A DNA stretch of 8,088 nucleotides, taken from positions 1 through 8,088 of the forward strand of contig JALOOS010000083.1 in the NCBI GenBank assembly GCA_025454275.1. Direction: 5' to 3'. The stretch's first letter is position 1. Each line of letters opens with the position of its first letter. The notes beneath the pieces are model-generated. The model was not told where the DNA came from. It made no database searches and worked only from the letters and a program-made list of their open reading frames with translations. Below, one piece after another: positions 6,337 to 8,088 of the stretch. The position numbers and the translations under genes were made by a program. The stretch is from Desulfobacterales bacterium. Lineage in GTDB: Bacteria > Desulfobacterota > Desulfobacteria > Desulfobacterales > SpSt-501.

Positions 6337-7553
6337 CGCCACACCCCGCATGGCATCGGAGGATATCTACCGCCGGGTATTCCTGGACGCCTCCGAAGGC
6401 TTGATCCTGCTCGACCGGCATCGGGTCATTACCGAAGTCAACCCGGCCCTGCTGGCTCTGACCGGTCGGGAGCTTCCGGACCTGGTCGGCCGGCCGGAAA
6501 CCGCGCTCTACACCCGGCACCCGGTCGAATTCTTCTCCGCCAGCCGGGATCACTTGAGCTTCGAGACATCGCTCAGCAGGCGGGACGGCCGCGAGATCCC
6601 TGTCCTGGTGACGCGCACCAACCTGCGGGATGAATCCGGCGCAGCCGCCGGATACATGGTGTTCATCATCGACCTGACCGAGCTCAAAGCCACGCAGGAG
6701 GAGCTGCGCCGCGCGGAGAGACGTTACCACAACATGTACCGCAACGCCGTTCAGGGAATGTTCCAGAGCCGGCTCTCGGGCGAATTGCTCCGCGTCAACC
6801 CGGCCTATGCCCGGTTTCTGGGGTATGCCACGACCGAGGAGATGCTCAAACTGAAGGCCGGGGCGGTGGAGCTCTATTACGATCCCGCCGAACGGGGTGA
6901 GATCCTCCGACTGCTCAAACGCAGGGGGTTCCTGGCCAATTACGAGGTGAAGCTGCGCCGCAAGGACGGAACCCCGGCCTGGGTCCTCGCCAACTACCGC
7001 CTCAACCGGGACGACCCCGGCGGGGAGCCGATCATCGAAGGGATCATGGTCGACAACACCCGTCAGAAACGGCTCGAGGAGGAGCTGCGCCGCGAGCACC
7101 GCAAGCTTCAGAAGCTCTCGCTGCGCGACAATTTGACGGGTCTCTACAATACCCGTTTTCTCTACCAGGCCCTGGAACATGGACAACTTCAAGCGGATCG
7201 TGGACACCCACGGCCACTTGAACGGCAGCCAGGCGCTGCGGGAGGTGGCGCGCACGATCCGATCCCTCATCCGCGCACCCGGATTCGGGGTGGCCTACGG
7301 CGGGGACGAGTTCGTGCTGGTGCTGCCCGGCTGCGACAAGGCCCGGGCGCTCGCCAAGGCCGAAGCGATCCGCCGAAAAATGCAGCGCACGACCTACCTC
7401 TCCGCCTGCTGTGACGGCGTCAGCCTCCAGGCCAGTTTCGGCTTGGCCGCCTTCCCGGAAGATGCCCAGGACCGCACGGGCCTTCTGGCGCTGGCGGACC
7501 AGGCCATGTTCCGGGTCAAACAGACTTGCAAAGGAGAGGTGGGGGTGGCCTGA
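6329..7553 (+). pseudogene. PAS-PAS-GGDEF protein broken by an internal deletion/frameshift
   Basis: The intact ancestor would be a sensor with two PAS domains and a diguanylate cyclase. The first piece (6329-7414, 361 codons) has PAS1 at about 12-118, PAS2 at about 131-247, a charged helical linker and the GGDEF-domain opening DNLTGLYNTRFLYQALE at 267-283. The frame then turns to nonsense and stops at 7412-7414. The rest of the cyclase resumes in another frame at ATG 7179 (124 codons to TGA 7551-7553), starting MDNFKR and including GGDEF at 7299-7313. The expected 18 or so residues between these points, with the first metal-binding Asp of the DxD segment, are absent. The net loss must be 3n+2 nt, probably 50-70 nt. 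The start ATG at 6329 overlaps the glgB stop by 8 nt, implying coupling. No hydrophobic segments are seen, so the product would be cytosolic. It may be a true pseudogene, a strain-specific deletion or an assembly error. Confidence 0.85.
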
Positions 7554-7566
7554 GCCGGCCGGTTCA
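7551..7566. other. 16-nt near-palindrome spanning both convergent stop codons
   Basis: TGAGCCGGCCGGTTCA starts with the plus-strand TGA stop and ends with TCA, the complement of the minus-strand TGA stop. It is palindromic except for one G/T pair. The two genes are only 10 bp apart, so there is no room for a separate terminator. A 6-bp stem with a GGCC loop is possible, but no T-run follows on either strand. A role in transcription termination is not supported. Confidence 0.4.
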
Positions 7567-8088
7567 CATGCTCTTGTAGCGGTGGTAGTAGCGCAGCACC
7601 CGGTCGATGTAGTTTTCGGTTTCCTGGTAGGGCGGAATGCCGTTATGCCGATCGACGGCGCCGGGACCGGCGTTGTAGGCCGCCAGCGACAGCGCGAGCT
7701 TGCCGTCGAAGCGGTTCATCATCTCCCGCAGGTAGCGCGCCCCGGCATTGATGCTTTGGTGGGGGTCGTAGGGGTTGCTGACGTTCAGCATGGGAAAATT
7801 CTGGGGCATGATCTGCATCAACCCCTTGGCGCCTTTCTGGGAGACCGCATAGGGGTTGAAATCGGACTCGGCCTTGATCACCGCCTTGAGCAGCGGGGCT
7901 TCGAGATTCTGGGCCGCGGCGGCCGCGGCGATGATGTGGTCGTACTGGTTGTTGTCCAGGTTGGATATGAAGCGCTGGCGCTCGCGCATGAACAGTTTGA
8001 ACTTGGGCGAAGTGGGGGTGTTGGTGAAATGCATCACTCCGTTTTCGTCGATGTGGCGATAGATGTCCGCTTCTGCGGCGAAATCCGC
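7564..8088 (-). CDS. Lytic transglycosylase, DUF4124-SLT fusion (5' end outside window)
   Basis: The visible 174 residues read to the window edge without a start, so the gene continues past 8088. The first residues (ADIYRHIDENGVMHFTNTPTS) match a DUF4124 segment. The FAAEADIY context suggests that a signal peptide ends just upstream, which would place the protein in the periplasm or envelope. The rest is an SLT (PF01464-like) domain expected to cleave peptidoglycan glycan strands to 1,6-anhydro ends. The catalytic Glu lies in KAESDF (codon 7867-7869), followed by GAKGLMQIMP, NPYDPHQSINAGARYL, LAAYNAGPGAV and the closing YIDRVLRYY helix. GTG at 8037 and ATG at 8034 are internal codons, not starts, because the DUF4124 match runs through them. 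The gene converges on the glycogen cluster and shows no functional link to it. Confidence 0.93.
   Translation of the reverse strand, partial: ADFAAEADIYRHIDENGVMHFTNTPTSPKFKLFMRERQRFISNLDNNQYDHIIAAAAAAQNLEAPLLKAVIKAESDFNPYAVSQKGAKGLMQIMPQNFPMLNVSNPYDPHQSINAGARYLREMMNRFDGKLALSLAAYNAGPGAVDRHNGIPPYQETENYIDRVLRYYHRYKSM

Noticed and set aside
7175..7185. Programmed ribosomal frameshift joining the two GGDEF pieces
   Set aside because: There is no slippery heptamer, and coding sequence is missing rather than merely shifted, so a frameshift alone would not restore the domain.
6281..7270. Minus-strand open frame (329 codons) opposite the PAS-GGDEF gene
   Set aside because: The plus strand gives clear PAS and GGDEF motifs; the reverse frame gives none.
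7912..7929. Two tandem copies of GGCCGCGGC encoding an alanine run in the transglycosylase
   Set aside because: The segment keeps normal family length, so it looks like alanine codon use in a GC-rich helix rather than an expansion.

Overview
This window holds a bacterial glycogen-metabolism gene cluster. The DNA is GC-rich, with strongly G/C-biased third codon positions that create long antisense shadow frames. The protein set suggests a Desulfobacterota (deltaproteobacterial) genome: a DUF3417-type glycogen phosphorylase, a divergent GT5 synthase, a eukaryotic-style GH13_8 branching enzyme, a PAS/GGDEF protein and a DUF4124-SLT transglycosylase. This placement is inferred from family resemblance, not from a marker gene.

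Layout, left to right. Plus strand: glgP (6-2561), a 182-bp leader (2562-2743), glgA (2744-4273), then glgB after an 11-nt gap (4285-6336), then a PAS-PAS-GGDEF gene (6329-7553) whose start overlaps the glgB stop by 8 nt. The GGDEF gene is broken. Near 7178 the reading frame shifts, and about 50-70 nt that should encode the start of the cyclase fold are missing. Minus strand: a DUF4124-SLT lytic transglycosylase (7564-8088), convergent with the cluster, only 10 bp away, and cut at its 5' end by the window edge. The 182-bp leader is the only sizeable non-coding stretch. It carries a 9-bp inverted repeat, a degenerate hexamer tract and a ribosome-binding site that resembles a CsrA target.

How the genes fit together: GlgA extends alpha-1,4-glucan from a sugar nucleotide, GlgB adds alpha-1,6 branches, and GlgP releases glucose-1-phosphate from chain ends. 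Synthesis and breakdown therefore sit in one transcription direction. No ADP-glucose pyrophosphorylase (glgC) or debranching enzyme (glgX) lies in the window. The PAS-GGDEF gene is physically coupled to glgB and hints at a sensory or c-di-GMP input to storage metabolism, but as sequenced it cannot make a complete cyclase. The transglycosylase appears unrelated in function.

I see no mobile element, CRISPR array, RNA gene or clearly new system. The most informative items are the broken GGDEF gene at the operon end, the eukaryotic-type branching enzyme, and the structured glgA leader.
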